Positions 1-9,692 of a stretch of DNA of 64,000 bases are shown piece after piece. Source of the DNA: Mycobacterium sp. DL440. GTDB taxonomy: Bacteria; Actinomycetota; Actinomycetes; Mycobacteriales; Mycobacteriaceae. The notes under the pieces were generated by a model that worked only from the letters and a program-made list of their open reading frames with translations, searched no databases and had not been told where the DNA came from. Both the position numbers and the translations under genes were made by a program. Location: NCBI RefSeq assembly GCF_011745145.1, contig NZ_CP050191.1:2962296-3026295 (forward strand), written 5' to 3'. The first letter of the stretch is position 1. Each line of letters begins with the position of its first letter.

Positions 1-1
1 C

Positions 2-1168
2 AGACAGCAGGTCACCCGTATCACCAAGGGGCAGTGGCTCGTCCGCTCGCTGTTGTGGGTTGACGAGGACTGCAGGCAGGTATACTTTCTGGCCGGCGGT
101 CTCAACGATGACGACCCGTACCTCCGGCAGATCTGTCGGATCGATCTCGATGGTTCCGGATTCACCCGACTCACCGACGACGACCTCGACCACGATGCCC
201 TCAGCCCGTCCGAGGGTGGCTACGTCGTCGACCGCGCGTCCTCATCGAGCCGGCCGGCACGATCGGTGGTGGTCGACGGCAACGGGCAGGAACTGGTCGA
301 ACTCGAGTCGCCGGGCACCGAGGAGCTGGAAGCTCTCGGTTGGAGCCCGCCGGAACGATTCTGCGTCACGGCCGCCGACGGGAAGACGCCGATCTACGGT
401 CTGCTCTGGCGCCCACACGGATTCGACCCGCAGAAGCGGTATCCGATCGTCGAGCACATCTACCCGGGTCCGCAGATCTACCGGGCCGGACCGTCGTTCG
501 ACCCGCCGCACCAGGGCGAGCCGGAGGCCTTCGCCGCACTGGGATTTGCGGTGGTCGCAGTCGACGGGCGCGGTAGTGCCGGGCGCGGCAAGGCCTTTCA
601 CGATCACTCCTATGGCGATCTCGGCAACGCCGGCGCTCTGGACGACCACGTCGCCGCGATCCGCGAATTGGGGCACCGGTATGCGTGGCTGGACACCAGC
701 CGCGTCGGGATCACCGGCCAGTCCGCCGGTGCGTACGCCGCCGCCCGCGCGGTGCTGGTGTATCCCGACTTCTATCACGTAGCGGTCGCGACGTCAGGCA
801 ACCACGACAACGCCGTGAACCTGGCGATGTGGGTCGAGCATTACCACGGTGACGTCAGCGCCGAGAGCATGCAGGCGATCTCCAACTCCGCGTTGGCCGC
901 CAACTTGACGGGCAAGCTGCTCCTCATCCACGGGGAGCTCGACGACAATGCGCACCCGTACATGACCTTGCGGTTAGCCGACGCACTCATCAAGGAAGAC
1001 AAGGACTTCGACCTGATCATGATCCCCGGGGCCGAACATGCCCTGATCGGTCGCCAGCATTACTTTCTCCGACGCACCTGGGATTACTTCGTACGACATT
1101 TGCACGGCACCGAGCCACCGAGCTACCGACTCTCACCGCCGCCGCTGCCCGCTGCCTTCTCGGACTGA
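2..1168 (+). CDS. S9 family serine peptidase (DPP-IV/prolyl oligopeptidase type), 5' end outside window
   Basis: The frame is open to the left edge, so only the last 388 residues are seen and most of the N-terminal beta-propeller is missing. The C-terminal alpha/beta-hydrolase half is intact. It has a nucleophile elbow GQSAG, an acidic residue in HGELDD and a catalytic His in GAEHAL, in the order expected for S9 peptidases, which cleave peptides often after proline. No close paralogue can be named. The last 46 bp overlap the convergent MerR gene. Family assignment is firm from the triad; substrate and location are unknown because any signal peptide lies outside the window. Confidence 0.85.
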   Translation, partial: RQQVTRITKGQWLVRSLLWVDEDCRQVYFLAGGLNDDDPYLRQICRIDLDGSGFTRLTDDDLDHDALSPSEGGYVVDRASSSSRPARSVVVDGNGQELVELESPGTEELEALGWSPPERFCVTAADGKTPIYGLLWRPHGFDPQKRYPIVEHIYPGPQIYRAGPSFDPPHQGEPEAFAALGFAVVAVDGRGSAGRGKAFHDHSYGDLGNAGALDDHVAAIRELGHRYAWLDTSRVGITGQSAGAYAAARAVLVYPDFYHVAVATSGNHDNAVNLAMWVEHYHGDVSAESMQAISNSALAANLTGKLLLIHGELDDNAHPYMTLRLADALIKEDKDFDLIMIPGAEHALIGRQHYFLRRTWDYFVRHLHGTEPPSYRLSPPPLPAAFSD

Positions 1169-1887
1169 GAACGCAGGATCTCCCCCGCCCGGCGCAGCAC
1201 GTCGAGCTGCGCCGGGTTGTACAAGTCGGCCATCGCGCCGCTGATCGTCTTGTCCGCGAAGCGTTTCCCTCGCGGAGCGTCCGATCGGGACTGCGCAATC
1301 CCGGGATGAGCCTGGTTCACCGCCCGGATGTAGGGCGCAAGCCGTTGCGCGAGATCTTTCCTCGTTGCCTCATCGGCGTCGGCCGGCAGATTGTCGAACT
1401 CAGCCGACGCGGGGTCGTCGGGTGCATCCCTCATCATCTCGGCGTAGACCTGCATCCCGCGAGGCCCCAGAACCCGGCTCAGCACGACGACAAGGGAGCG
1501 ATCGGCGTCACTCATCTTGGCCACCGCGGCCGGCGGAACGAAGTCGTGCGGCAGGTCCGTCGGCGCCGCGTGCTCCAGCAGCACCGCGAGCTCGTCGCGG
1601 GCGCGCTGCAGCCGTTCGATCGTCGTGGCGAGTTCGGCGTCGAGCTCTTGTAAGGCCTGTTCGGGGTGGTCGTCCGAATCACCCATCGTGGCGATCTGCG
1701 GGAGCGAAAACCCGAGCTCGGTCAGCCTTTTGATGCGCACCAACTTCACCAGATGTGCCACGCCGTACTGCTTGTAACCGTTGGAGCGACGCTGGGGCTC
1801 GGGCAACAGGCCGACGGCGTGATAATGCCGCACGGCGCGCAGGCTGGTGCCCGCAAGTTCGGCGATTTCACGCGTACTCCACGCCAT
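1123..1887 (-). CDS. MerR family transcriptional regulator
   Basis: 254 residues. The N-terminus (about residues 1-75) is a typical MerR winged helix: an EIAELAGTS helix-turn-helix, the RAVRHYHAVGLLP motif, then YGVAHLVKLVRIKRL and a coiled-coil dimerisation helix. No cysteine cluster for metal sensing is visible, and the C-terminal 130 residues match no ligand domain I recognise, so the effector is unknown. It converges on the upstream peptidase gene with a 46-bp tail overlap. It is divergent from the DUF3159 membrane protein gene, which is the nearest candidate target together with itself. Confidence 0.85.
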   Translation of the reverse strand: MAWSTREIAELAGTSLRAVRHYHAVGLLPEPQRRSNGYKQYGVAHLVKLVRIKRLTELGFSLPQIATMGDSDDHPEQALQELDAELATTIERLQRARDELAVLLEHAAPTDLPHDFVPPAAVAKMSDADRSLVVVLSRVLGPRGMQVYAEMMRDAPDDPASAEFDNLPADADEATRKDLAQRLAPYIRAVNQAHPGIAQSRSDAPRGKRFADKTISGAMADLYNPAQLDVLRRAGEILRSQSEKAAGSGGGESR

Positions 1888-1949
1888 GATCCCCTACTCT
1901 GCCACGGCTGGATTGACTATGCCGTTACGTCCGAGTGTGCGATGGAGGC

Positions 1950-2627
1950 ATGGCCAGACTTGAGCAGCGGACCCCGGCGATCCTCGAGCGTATGGGCGGC
2001 GTGGCCGGGCTGGTGTATGCCAGCGTGCCCACGTTCACCTACGTGATCGTCAACGCGATCGCGGGATTGAACGCGGCGGTCGTGGTCTCTGTCGGCGCCA
2101 GTATCGGCCTGATCGTCCTCAGAATCCTGCGAAACGAGCCCGTTCAACCGGCCGTGTCCGGACTGCTCGGTGTCGTCATCGCCGGGTTGATCGCGTATTA
2201 CACCGGCTCTGCCGAAAACTATTTCCTGCCGGGAATCTGGATCAGCCTGGCCATGGCCGCGACATTCACCGTCTCCCTCGTCGTGCGGCGTCCCTTGGTC
2301 GGCGTGCTGTGGAATCTGATACGCAGCAGCGGGCCAAATCCGAAGTGGCGGGCCGACAAGGTCCTGCTGCGCGCGTTCGACGTGGCGACTCTGGTGTTCG
2401 TCGTCGTGTTCGCTGCGAGATTCATTGTCCAGCAGTGGCTTTACGACGGTGGATTCACCGGCTGGTTGGCGGTCGCGCGGATCGCGATGGGCTACCCGTT
2501 GCTCGGTGCGGCGGTGCTGGCGACGTACTGGGCGATCCGCCGCGCGAACTGGCGACTCTCACAACCCGGGAACTGCTCCGGTGATGCGCCACCTCCTGAT
2601 GTCAAATGCCACCGATTTCCGTCGTGA
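1950..2627 (+). CDS. DUF3159 family integral membrane protein
   Basis: 225 residues from the ATG at 1950; an in-frame GTG at 1935 would add five residues. The protein is almost entirely hydrophobic, with about six membrane segments and the family-like opening GGVAGLVYASVPTFTYV. The remaining features (NYFLPGIWI, RRPLVGVLWNL, the W-rich last helix) fit the actinobacterial DUF3159 family of unknown function. The last 20 residues are polar and rich in Pro and Cys. The gene is transcribed divergently from the MerR regulator and stops 66 bp before the ABC transporter operon. Function cannot be inferred. Confidence 0.75.
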   Translation: MARLEQRTPAILERMGGVAGLVYASVPTFTYVIVNAIAGLNAAVVVSVGASIGLIVLRILRNEPVQPAVSGLLGVVIAGLIAYYTGSAENYFLPGIWISLAMAATFTVSLVVRRPLVGVLWNLIRSSGPNPKWRADKVLLRAFDVATLVFVVVFAARFIVQQWLYDGGFTGWLAVARIAMGYPLLGAAVLATYWAIRRANWRLSQPGNCSGDAPPPDVKCHRFPS

Positions 2628-2693
2628 TGATCCGGTAGTCCTCGTTACCGACCACCGTGGCGCCGGAAATCCCCGATCCGCTTTAATGACTCG

Positions 2694-3566
2694 ATGGCCA
2701 CCTCGCGTGTCCGCACGACCGCACTGGGGTACGCGCTTGTCGCCCCCAGCCTGTTCGGCGTCGTCACCTTCCTGTTGCTACCCATGCTGGTGGTGCTGTG
2801 GTTGAGCCTGCAGCGGTGGGATCTGCTGGGCCCGATCGAGTATGTAGGGCTGGACAATTGGACGTCGGTGCTCACCGATTCGTCGTTCGCCACCTCACTG
2901 GGGGTGACGCTGCTGTTCGTGCTGCTGGTGGTGCCGACGCAGACCGTGCTGGGCCTGATCGCCGCGTCGCTACTGGCCCGGGGATTGCCGGGAACCGGAT
3001 TCTTCCGCACCGTGTACGTGCTTCCGTGGATCTGTGCGCCGCTGGCCATCGCGGTGTTGTGGAAATGGATCCTGGCCCCCACCGACGGGGCGCTCAGCAC
3101 CGTGCTGGGCCGGCCGGTGGAGTGGCTCACCGACCCGGGACTGGCGCTGCCGGTGGTGTCTGCAGTGGTGGTGTGGACCAATGTCGGCTACGTGACGCTG
3201 TTCTTCCTGGCCGGCATCCTCAATATCCCCGCTGATGTGCACAATGCCGCCCGCACCGACGGCGCGACGGACTGGCAGAGGTTCCGTCACATCACCCTGC
3301 CGATGCTGCGCCCGACGATGTTCTTCGTGCTGGTCACCGGAATCGTCAGCGCCGCACAGGTATTCGATACAGTGTATGCGCTGACGGCAGGCGGGCCGCA
3401 GGGCCACACCGATCTGGTGGCCCACCGCATCTATGCCGAGGCATTCGGCGCGGCCGCCGTAGGCCGGGCCTCGGTGATGGCCATCGTGCTGTTCGTCATC
3501 CTCGTCGGTATCACGCTGCTCCAGCACGTCTACTTCCGCCGCAGGATCAGCTATGACCTCACGTAA
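2694..3566 (+). CDS. uspA: Sugar ABC transporter permease (UspA-like)
   Basis: 290 residues with six predicted membrane helices and the binding-protein-dependent permease EAA-type loop (NAARTDGATDWQRF...ITLP) near residue 185, which docks the ATPase. It belongs to the MalF/UgpA group of carbohydrate permeases. It overlaps the next permease gene by 14 bp and is followed by a solute-binding protein. The gene order and the lengths 290/270/441 fit M. tuberculosis UspA-UspB-UspC, an importer reported to recognise amino sugars. No clear ribosome-binding site precedes the ATG; a TTTAAT element ends 7 nt upstream, so the message may be leaderless. The substrate is inferred from homology only. Confidence 0.85.
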   Translation: MATSRVRTTALGYALVAPSLFGVVTFLLLPMLVVLWLSLQRWDLLGPIEYVGLDNWTSVLTDSSFATSLGVTLLFVLLVVPTQTVLGLIAASLLARGLPGTGFFRTVYVLPWICAPLAIAVLWKWILAPTDGALSTVLGRPVEWLTDPGLALPVVSAVVVWTNVGYVTLFFLAGILNIPADVHNAARTDGATDWQRFRHITLPMLRPTMFFVLVTGIVSAAQVFDTVYALTAGGPQGHTDLVAHRIYAEAFGAAAVGRASVMAIVLFVILVGITLLQHVYFRRRISYDLT

Positions 3567-4365
3567 CGCAGTGATCTACGTGGGCCTTCTGCTCGGCGCG
3601 GCGATCACGCTGCTGCCCTTCGGACTCGGATTGCTCACCTCCTTCACCTCCGCCGAGCAGTTCGCCACCGATCCCCCGCTGTCGCTGCCCAAACCTCCGA
3701 CGCCTGAGAACTACCTCGGGCTGTCCGACGCGGGCTTCGGTCGCGCCATCGTGGTGACCGCACTGATGACGGCGGTCATCCTGCTGGGCCAACTGGTGTT
3801 CTCGGTTCTGGCCGCCTATGCCTTTGCCCGGCTGCGGTTTCCCGGCCGCGATGCCCTGTTCTGGGTCTACATCGCGACACTGATGGTGCCAGCGACGGTG
3901 ACCGTGGTGCCGCTGTATCTGATGATGGCCGAGGCGGGATTGCGGAATACCTTCTGGGCGCTGGTGCTGCCGTTCATGTTCGGCTCGCCGTACGCGATCT
4001 TCCTTTTGCGTGAGTACTTTCGGTCCATCCCGGGCGATCTGATCAACGCGGCCCGCCTCGACGGCGCCCACACCCTCGATGTGATCACGCACGTGGTGGT
4101 GCCGGCCAGCCGCCCGATCCTGGTGACCCTGGCATTGATCACCGTGGTGAGCCAGTGGAACAACTTCCTGTGGCCGTTGGTGATCACCAGCGGCAGCAAG
4201 TGGCAGGTGCTGACGGTCGCAACGGCCGGCCTGCAGACGCAGTACAACGCGCAGTGGACGCTGGTCATGGCCGCCACCACGGTGGCGATCGTCCCGCTGA
4301 TCGTGCTGTTCGTCGCGTTCTCGCGCAACATCGTCCGCTCGATCGTCGTGACGGGAATCAAATGA
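3553..4365 (+). CDS. uspB: Sugar ABC transporter permease (UspB-like)
   Basis: 270 residues, MalG-type inner-membrane permease with six helices and the conserved cytoplasmic loop NAARLDGAHTLDVI followed by VVVP, the ATPase contact. The first helix starts at residue 6 and is followed by a periplasmic loop containing the TSFTSAEQF segment common in this family. It overlaps uspA by 14 bp, implying translational coupling. Together the two permeases should form the heterodimeric channel that receives substrate from the downstream binding protein. No ATPase gene lies in the operon. Confidence 0.87.
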   Translation: MTSRNAVIYVGLLLGAAITLLPFGLGLLTSFTSAEQFATDPPLSLPKPPTPENYLGLSDAGFGRAIVVTALMTAVILLGQLVFSVLAAYAFARLRFPGRDALFWVYIATLMVPATVTVVPLYLMMAEAGLRNTFWALVLPFMFGSPYAIFLLREYFRSIPGDLINAARLDGAHTLDVITHVVVPASRPILVTLALITVVSQWNNFLWPLVITSGSKWQVLTVATAGLQTQYNAQWTLVMAATTVAIVPLIVLFVAFSRNIVRSIVVTGIK

Positions 4366-4441
4366 TCACCGAAATCGACACCAGGGCTGTGAATCCACCG
4401 TCGCAACGACCCTCACGTCGATCTCGCGACAGGAAGCGGGC

Positions 4442-5767
4442 ATGAGGCGCTCGACGATGACCGCGATCGGCCTGACACTGACCATGGTCGTCCTGCTGGT
4501 CGCCGCCGTGCTGCTGGGCCGCACCACCGAACCCGGGGGCCGCACCGTGGTGACCCTGCGTCTGTGGGACTCGCAGGTGGCGGCCGCCTACCGGGAGTCC
4601 TTCGCCGAGTTCACCAGGGAGCACCCCGATATCGAGGTGCGGGTCAACACCGTCGCCTACTCGTCCTACTTCGACAGCCTGCGCACCGATGTGGCAGGCG
4701 GCAGCGCCGATGACATCTTCTGGCTGTCCAACGCCTACCTGGCCGGATATGCCGACAACGGCCGGTTGCTGGACATCGGGCGGACCTTGGGCGCCGACGC
4801 CGCTCGGGCCTGGGAGCCTTCGGTGGTCAACCAGTTCACCCGCAACGATGCTCTGTGGGCGGTTCCCCAGCTGACCGACGCCGGTATCGCGGTGTACTTC
4901 AACGCCGACCTGCTCGACGCCGCCGGCGTGGACCTCGCCGAGCTGACCACGATGCGGTGGTCGAACGGACCCGACGACACACTGCGGTCGCTGGCGGCGA
5001 GGCTCACCGTCGACGAGCAGGGCCGCCCGGCCGGCACCGAGGGTTTCGACGCGGGCCGGATCCGGCAGTGGGGCTACAACGCCGCCAATGATCTGCAGGG
5101 CATCTACCTCAACTACATCGGCTCGGCGGGTGGCATCTTCAACATCGGAGACCGTTTCGCCTTCGACAACCCTCAGGCCGTCGAGGCCTTCACCTATCTG
5201 GTCCGGATGATCAACGACGATCACGTCGCCCCGCCCGCCTCGGCCACCAACGACAACGGGGACTTCTCCCGCAACACCTTCCTGCAAGGCCGGATGGCGC
5301 TGTTCCAGTCCGGCACCTACAACTTGGCCGCGGTTGCGAACCAGGCCCGGTTCCGGTGGGGCGTGGCAATGCTTCCCGCCGGCCCCAAGGGCCGAGTCAG
5401 CGTGACCAATGGCATTGCTGCAGCGGCCAACTCGGCCACCCACCATCCTGCCGCGGTGCGCCAGGTGCTGAACTGGATGGGCAGCAAGCGCGGCAACGAA
5501 TACCTGGGCGCAGGCGGTGCCGCCATCCCGGCCGTGCTGGCAGCCCAGCCCGTCTACCACGACTACTGGAAGGAGCGCGGCGTTGATGTCAGCCCGTTCT
5601 TCCGGGTGCTGCGGGGGCCGCGGATCCCGGCGCCGGGCGCGGCCGGCTTTCCGGCCGGATATCAGGCCCTCAAGCCATATTTCGACGAGATGTTCCTGGG
5701 CCGTCGCGATGTCGAGAAGTCACTGGCCGACGCTCAGTGGGCGGCCAACACCGCCGCAGCGCGCTGA
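4442..5767 (+). CDS. uspC: Extracellular sugar-binding protein of ABC transporter (UspC-like)
   Basis: 441 residues. Residues 8-28 form one hydrophobic segment (signal peptide or anchor). After it comes the family-1 solute-binding fold opening VVTLRLWDSQVAAAYRESF, with later landmarks DDIFWLSNAYL and GRMALFQSGTY typical of sugar-binding proteins. There is no cysteine in the first 40 residues, so a lipobox is absent, unusual for this class in mycobacteria; anchoring may rely on an uncleaved helix. It lies 76 bp after uspB and completes an importer lacking an ATPase gene. The homologue in M. tuberculosis is reported to bind amino sugars; ligand here is inferred. Confidence 0.85.
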   Translation: MRRSTMTAIGLTLTMVVLLVAAVLLGRTTEPGGRTVVTLRLWDSQVAAAYRESFAEFTREHPDIEVRVNTVAYSSYFDSLRTDVAGGSADDIFWLSNAYLAGYADNGRLLDIGRTLGADAARAWEPSVVNQFTRNDALWAVPQLTDAGIAVYFNADLLDAAGVDLAELTTMRWSNGPDDTLRSLAARLTVDEQGRPAGTEGFDAGRIRQWGYNAANDLQGIYLNYIGSAGGIFNIGDRFAFDNPQAVEAFTYLVRMINDDHVAPPASATNDNGDFSRNTFLQGRMALFQSGTYNLAAVANQARFRWGVAMLPAGPKGRVSVTNGIAAAANSATHHPAAVRQVLNWMGSKRGNEYLGAGGAAIPAVLAAQPVYHDYWKERGVDVSPFFRVLRGPRIPAPGAAGFPAGYQALKPYFDEMFLGRRDVEKSLADAQWAANTAAAR

Positions 5768-5807
5768 CCACCGGCCGCGATCAGCCTCTGGCCTGGAGTA
5801 CATCGCC

Positions 5808-5822
5808 TACATTGGGCTGATG
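5808..5822 (+). promoter_or_regulatory. Candidate leaderless promoter of the DUF4349 gene
   Basis: A TACATT hexamer (5808-5813) fits the mycobacterial TANNNT -10 element. It ends 6 nt before the ATG at 5820, so transcription would begin at or beside the start codon. No ribosome-binding sequence precedes this ATG, consistent with a leaderless message. This is a short-motif prediction only. Confidence 0.4.
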
Positions 5823-6821
5823 CCCAAGCACACCAGTGCATCCCGCCACCGCCGCTTGACGGTGGCATTGTTTGCCGTGGCCATGCTGGCCGCCGCTCCG
5901 GCCTGCGCGGCCGGGCACTCCCCCAACTCTTCGGCACCGGCAGCCACTCAGAGTGACGCCGGGTTCGCCCCGGCAGCACCGGTTCCGGCGCCGGAAAGTG
6001 GCCCGGGCCTCAAGGAGGCCCCGATACCCGCTGACGTCAAGCGGGACATCGTCAAGACCGCATCGATGTCGATCACCACCGGCAACCCGGCGGCGGTAGC
6101 CGACAAGGCCGTATCCCTGGCCGCCGATGCCGGTGGCCGGGTGGACAGCCGCTCCGAGGACGCCGGTTCCAGCTCCGGGCGCGCTCACATCTCACTGGCG
6201 CTACGCGTCCCGGCCGCCAAACTCGAGGGCACACTCGACGAGTTCAAGAAACTCGGCACGGTACAGACCGTCGAGGTCCGCTCTGACGATGTGACCTCAC
6301 AGCGAGTCGATCTCGACGCCCGGATCAAGGCATTGCAGACCTCGGTCGACCGGCTGCTCGGGATCATGCGCGATGCCAAGGACCCCGAGGCGTTGATCAG
6401 TGCCGAGAACGCCTTATCGCAGCGCCAGGCCGACCTCGACAGCCTGCGTGCACAGCGCACCCAGCTCGGCGACCAGATCGACTACAGCACCGTCAATCTC
6501 GACATCACGGCCGAGCAGGTCGGTGGCCCCGCCCCGCAGTATCAGGGGTTCTGGGGCCAGGTCGAGCGCGGCTGGCACGGCTTGGTGTCAGCGGCGTCCG
6601 GGTTCGTGATGTTGTTCGGGCTGCTGCTGCCGTGGCTGGCGGCCTTCGTCGTCGCGGCCGTGATCGTCTACGTGGTCATCCGGCTGACCAGGTCGCGGCC
6701 CGGGCAGCTGTCACCGCCGCGGCAGGCTGGTCGGCAGGACGGTGAGCTCCAGAGCAAGGGCAGTGCCGCAGACCAGGACGAGGATGGTGAAGGCGATCCA
6801 GTCGCGCGCCCTGGGCCGTGA
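5820..6821 (+). CDS. DUF4349 domain-containing envelope protein
   Basis: 333 residues from the ATG at 5820. Layout: signal peptide ending near PACAAG (Cys about residue 30, a weak lipobox), a Pro/Ala-rich linker, then a DUF4349 domain (about 75-270). The domain has [11 protein letters not shown], the [13 protein letters not shown] coiled-coil and the [12 protein letters not shown] strand. A C-terminal membrane helix (about 270-305) is followed by a charged tail. DUF4349 proteins are membrane-associated with unknown function. The tail overlaps the convergent EcfT gene by 111 bp, a long convergent overlap. The frame continues upstream to 5517, but that part lies inside uspC and lacks a signal sequence. 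Confidence 0.8.
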   Translation: MPKHTSASRHRRLTVALFAVAMLAAAPACAAGHSPNSSAPAATQSDAGFAPAAPVPAPESGPGLKEAPIPADVKRDIVKTASMSITTGNPAAVADKAVSLAADAGGRVDSRSEDAGSSSGRAHISLALRVPAAKLEGTLDEFKKLGTVQTVEVRSDDVTSQRVDLDARIKALQTSVDRLLGIMRDAKDPEALISAENALSQRQADLDSLRAQRTQLGDQIDYSTVNLDITAEQVGGPAPQYQGFWGQVERGWHGLVSAASGFVMLFGLLLPWLAAFVVAAVIVYVVIRLTRSRPGQLSPPRQAGRQDGELQSKGSAADQDEDGEGDPVARPGP

Positions 6822-7553
6822 CGGTGCCGCCGAAATCTGGCCCGCACCACCGCGTGCGGTGATGGCGTCGCCCATCTCGTCGCCGCGGCGCAGCGCCACG
6901 GTGACGGCTGCGGCGAGCAGATCGACCAGATTGGCCACCCGTTGTCTGCGCCGCGCCCGGAACGTCTCGGCCGGTTCGACCGGGCGCAGCCGGTGTGCCG
7001 CGTACAACGTGCGGAACTCGTCGATCAGCATCGGAAAAGCCCTCAGCGCCAACGCAATCGTCACCGCCCAGTCGTGCACGGGGATGCGCAGCAACCGCAG
7101 CGGACGGCCCAAGGTGGCCACCGCCGGGGCAATGTCGGCGACGTTCGTCGTCCAGGACACGAGCGCGCCGAGCCCGAGCAACACGATCGCCAGCGCGGTG
7201 ACCCGCAGGAAGTTGAGCAGCCCGCCCAGACCGACCTGAACCGAGCCGATATCGATCACCGGGGTACCACCGGCCAGCGCGGCGAGCGCCCCGCCGAGCG
7301 CCAGCAGGATCCACAAGAAGAACGGGATCGACGGCAGCACGCCACGCGGAATGTGCGCCAGCCTGGCGGTCACCAGAACCAGCAGCGCGACGGCGGCGAT
7401 CGGCACCCATCCGGGATAGAAGGTCAGCAGCACGCCGATGCCCGCCACGGCGAGCAGCTTCGTGCCGGCCCACAGCCGGTGGATGACGGTGTCGCCGGGG
7501 ACCGGGCGCAACAGCACGACCGGTTTGCGTTGTCCTCGGGTCGGAGCGGTCAT
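6711..7553 (-). CDS. ECF transporter transmembrane (T) component, EcfT/CbiQ family
   Basis: 280 residues with about five membrane helices. It carries the two cytosolic EcfT coupling signatures, [17 protein letters not shown] and [17 protein letters not shown], the second ending in the family's A-R-G motif that contacts the ATPase grooves. It follows the ATPase gene on the same strand with a 4-nt overlap (ATGA), so the two are translated together. Size and position fit M. tuberculosis Rv2325c. It should couple ATP hydrolysis to uptake of a vitamin or metal; the substrate is not evident. Confidence 0.88.
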   Translation of the reverse strand: MTAPTRGQRKPVVLLRPVPGDTVIHRLWAGTKLLAVAGIGVLLTFYPGWVPIAAVALLVLVTARLAHIPRGVLPSIPFFLWILLALGGALAALAGGTPVIDIGSVQVGLGGLLNFLRVTALAIVLLGLGALVSWTTNVADIAPAVATLGRPLRLLRIPVHDWAVTIALALRAFPMLIDEFRTLYAAHRLRPVEPAETFRARRRQRVANLVDLLAAAVTVALRRGDEMGDAITARGGAGQISAAPSRPRARDWIAFTILVLVCGTALALELTVLPTSLPRR

Positions 7554-9595
7554 CGAGAACCCCCGGCGGTCGTCGGGGCAAGTGCGAGTTCACCGTGGTG
7601 CAGGTGCAGCGTGCGTGGGCAGAGGCCTTCCAGTCCGGTGAAGTCATGCGAGATGACGACGACCGTGAGCCCGTTGTTGTGCCGCAGATCCTCCAGCAAC
7701 CGCAGCAGTCCCCGTTGGCTGGCGGCATCGAGTCCGGCCAGTGGCTCGTCGAGGATCAGCGCGCGTGGCGACCGGGCCAACAACCCGGCCAGCACGACAC
7801 GACGCATCTGACCGCCCGAGAGCTGGTCGATGCGGCGCTCGGCCAGTGCCGCATCCAAACCGACCATCTCCAGTGCGCCCGCGATCTTGTCGTCCTCACG
7901 CGCCGAGAAACCTGCGGCCGAAGCGATTTCGCGCCCGACGGTGCTGCGCATCAACTGCAGGCGGGCGGCCTGGAACGAGATCGCCACCGAGCCCACCTGC
8001 TGCGCCACCGGCACCCCGTCGAGCAGGCATGCGCCGTAGGTGGGGACGGTCAGCCCGGCCATGATCCAGGCCAGGGTTGATTTGCCGGAACCGTTCAGGC
8101 CGTGCACCAGCACTCCGTCACCCTCGTTGACGGTGAACGTAATGTCACGCAAAGCCGTTTTCGCCCAAGGGGTTCCGCTGGCGTATTCGTGTCCGACGCC
8201 GGTCAGCTCCAGAACCGGTGCACCGCGATGGGCCGCAGGTGCGCCAGCCACGGGAACGGCGGAAGTCTGCACCATGTCGGTGTTGTCGGCGGTGCCGCTG
8301 AGCATCACCGTACGGTCGGCGGAATCGGCCTCGTCGTTGTAGTGCGTGATGTGCACCAGCGACATCTGATGATGATCGGTCAGCCCGGACAAAACGTTCA
8401 TCAAGGTGTCGCGGCCCTGTTGGTCCACCATGCTGGTGACCTCGTCGGCGATCAGCAGCGAGGGTTCGCGGGCCAGCGCCGCGGCGACAGCGAGTCGCTG
8501 CAGTTCGCCACCGGACAATCCTCCGGTGTCGCGTTCGGCCAACCCGTCCAGGCCCACTTCGGTCAGGAGCCGCTCAACGTCGGCGGTCGCGCCGGCGGGC
8601 AGTCCCCACACCACGTCGTCGGCCACCCGGCTGCCCAACACTTGGCTTTCCGGGTGCTGCATCACCACTGCGGTGCCGCCGATGCGACCCAGCCCCACGG
8701 CACCGGCCCGCTCGATGCTGCCCGAGGTGGGTTGGCGTCCGGCCAGCATCAGCATGAGCGTGGTCTTGCCCGAGCCGTTCGGTCCGGTCACCGCGACATG
8801 CTCGCCGGGCTGGAATTCCATGGACACCGGGCCCAGTGCGTCGCGCCCGACCCCCGGGTACCGGAACCGCACGTCGGTCAGCCGCGCCGGAACGGGGGCG
8901 ATGAGTGCTGTGTCGTCCCCGTTGTCGATTTCGGAGGCATCGAGTTTGTGTACATCCGGAACCCCTAGCAGTCGAGCCAGGATCCGCGAGAGCGCCCACC
9001 AGCCGATCATGCTGACCGAGGTGATGCTGGTGATGCCAAGGAACAACATCAGCAGCGGCCAGTAGTCCAGCATCGTGGCGAAGATGGTCCGCATCGGTTC
9101 GGCGGCCACGTCGAGCACCGGGATGCGGTCCAGCACCTTGGCGATCCCTTCGATGCCCGCGCTCAGCGAGTCGAAGATGAGGCTGCGCAGCCGGGTCAGC
9201 ACGGTCAGCGCAGCGATGGCCGCCAGTCCGAATATCGCCCCGGCCACGATCGAGGCGCCGAATGCCGTGGCGGTACCGCGGCCACGACGCTTGACCACGC
9301 CGGTCAGTCCGCCGATGTAGGCGCAGTCGACGACGGTCATCAGTCCGCCCATGCCGGCGATCAGGAAGGCGATCGTTCCCGCGGCGACGGTGGCCGCGAG
9401 CAGCACCCGCAACCGGTAGCGGTACGCGAGCAGGCCCATCGGCACCGTTCCCAGCACCGACAGCCCGCCCGCGAACGGCACCACCACCGCGATGATCGCG
9501 GTGGCCGCACACAGCGCAGCCATCACCGCGGCCTGCGCAAGCTCGCCTGGGGTGAGGCCGCGCCGAGGCGTCGTCGCCGGGGGTATCGCGGTCAT
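7550..9595 (-). CDS. ECF importer fusion: membrane S-like domain plus two ABC ATPase domains
   Basis: 681 residues from the ATG at 9595. Residues 15-215 hold about six membrane helices resembling a substrate-specificity (S) domain ([19 protein letters not shown]). ATPase 1 follows (about 240-440), with Walker [11 protein letters not shown] and signature [10 protein letters not shown]. ATPase 2 (about 455-680) has [12 protein letters not shown] and [10 protein letters not shown], with Walker [12 protein letters not shown]. Fusion of S domain and both ATPases, plus EcfT next door, gives a complete importer in two genes. The layout and length fit Rv2326c. An upstream in-frame start at 9655 is less likely because it adds a non-conserved 20-residue polar leader. 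Substrate unknown. Confidence 0.88.
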   Translation of the reverse strand: MTAIPPATTPRRGLTPGELAQAAVMAALCAATAIIAVVVPFAGGLSVLGTVPMGLLAYRYRLRVLLAATVAAGTIAFLIAGMGGLMTVVDCAYIGGLTGVVKRRGRGTATAFGASIVAGAIFGLAAIAALTVLTRLRSLIFDSLSAGIEGIAKVLDRIPVLDVAAEPMRTIFATMLDYWPLLMLFLGITSITSVSMIGWWALSRILARLLGVPDVHKLDASEIDNGDDTALIAPVPARLTDVRFRYPGVGRDALGPVSMEFQPGEHVAVTGPNGSGKTTLMLMLAGRQPTSGSIERAGAVGLGRIGGTAVVMQHPESQVLGSRVADDVVWGLPAGATADVERLLTEVGLDGLAERDTGGLSGGELQRLAVAAALAREPSLLIADEVTSMVDQQGRDTLMNVLSGLTDHHQMSLVHITHYNDEADSADRTVMLSGTADNTDMVQTSAVPVAGAPAAHRGAPVLELTGVGHEYASGTPWAKTALRDITFTVNEGDGVLVHGLNGSGKSTLAWIMAGLTVPTYGACLLDGVPVAQQVGSVAISFQAARLQLMRSTVGREIASAAGFSAREDDKIAGALEMVGLDAALAERRIDQLSGGQMRRVVLAGLLARSPRALILDEPLAGLDAASQRGLLRLLEDLRHNNGLTVVVISHDFTGLEGLCPRTLHLHHGELALAPTTAGGSR

Positions 9596-9670
9596 CGTTC
9601 GATTCTGCCAGCCGCGCTCGCCGCCGTCGGCTGCCCGTTGTGTGAGCGAGAGCACGCCTGGCGGGTAGAC

Positions 9671-9689
9671 TACATAGTGAATCTATGTA
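9671..9689. promoter_or_regulatory. Palindromic operator upstream of the marR gene
   Basis: TACATAGTGAATCTATGTA contains perfect 7-bp arms (TACATAG and CTATGTA) around a 5-bp spacer. It ends 3 nt before the first ATG of the MarR gene. A TAGACT hexamer at 9665-9670 could be the -10 box, which would put the operator over the transcription start. MarR proteins normally bind such 16-20 bp AT-rich inverted repeats in their own promoters, so autorepression, and control of the co-transcribed exporter, is inferred. Confidence 0.7.
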
Positions 9690-9692
9690 AAC

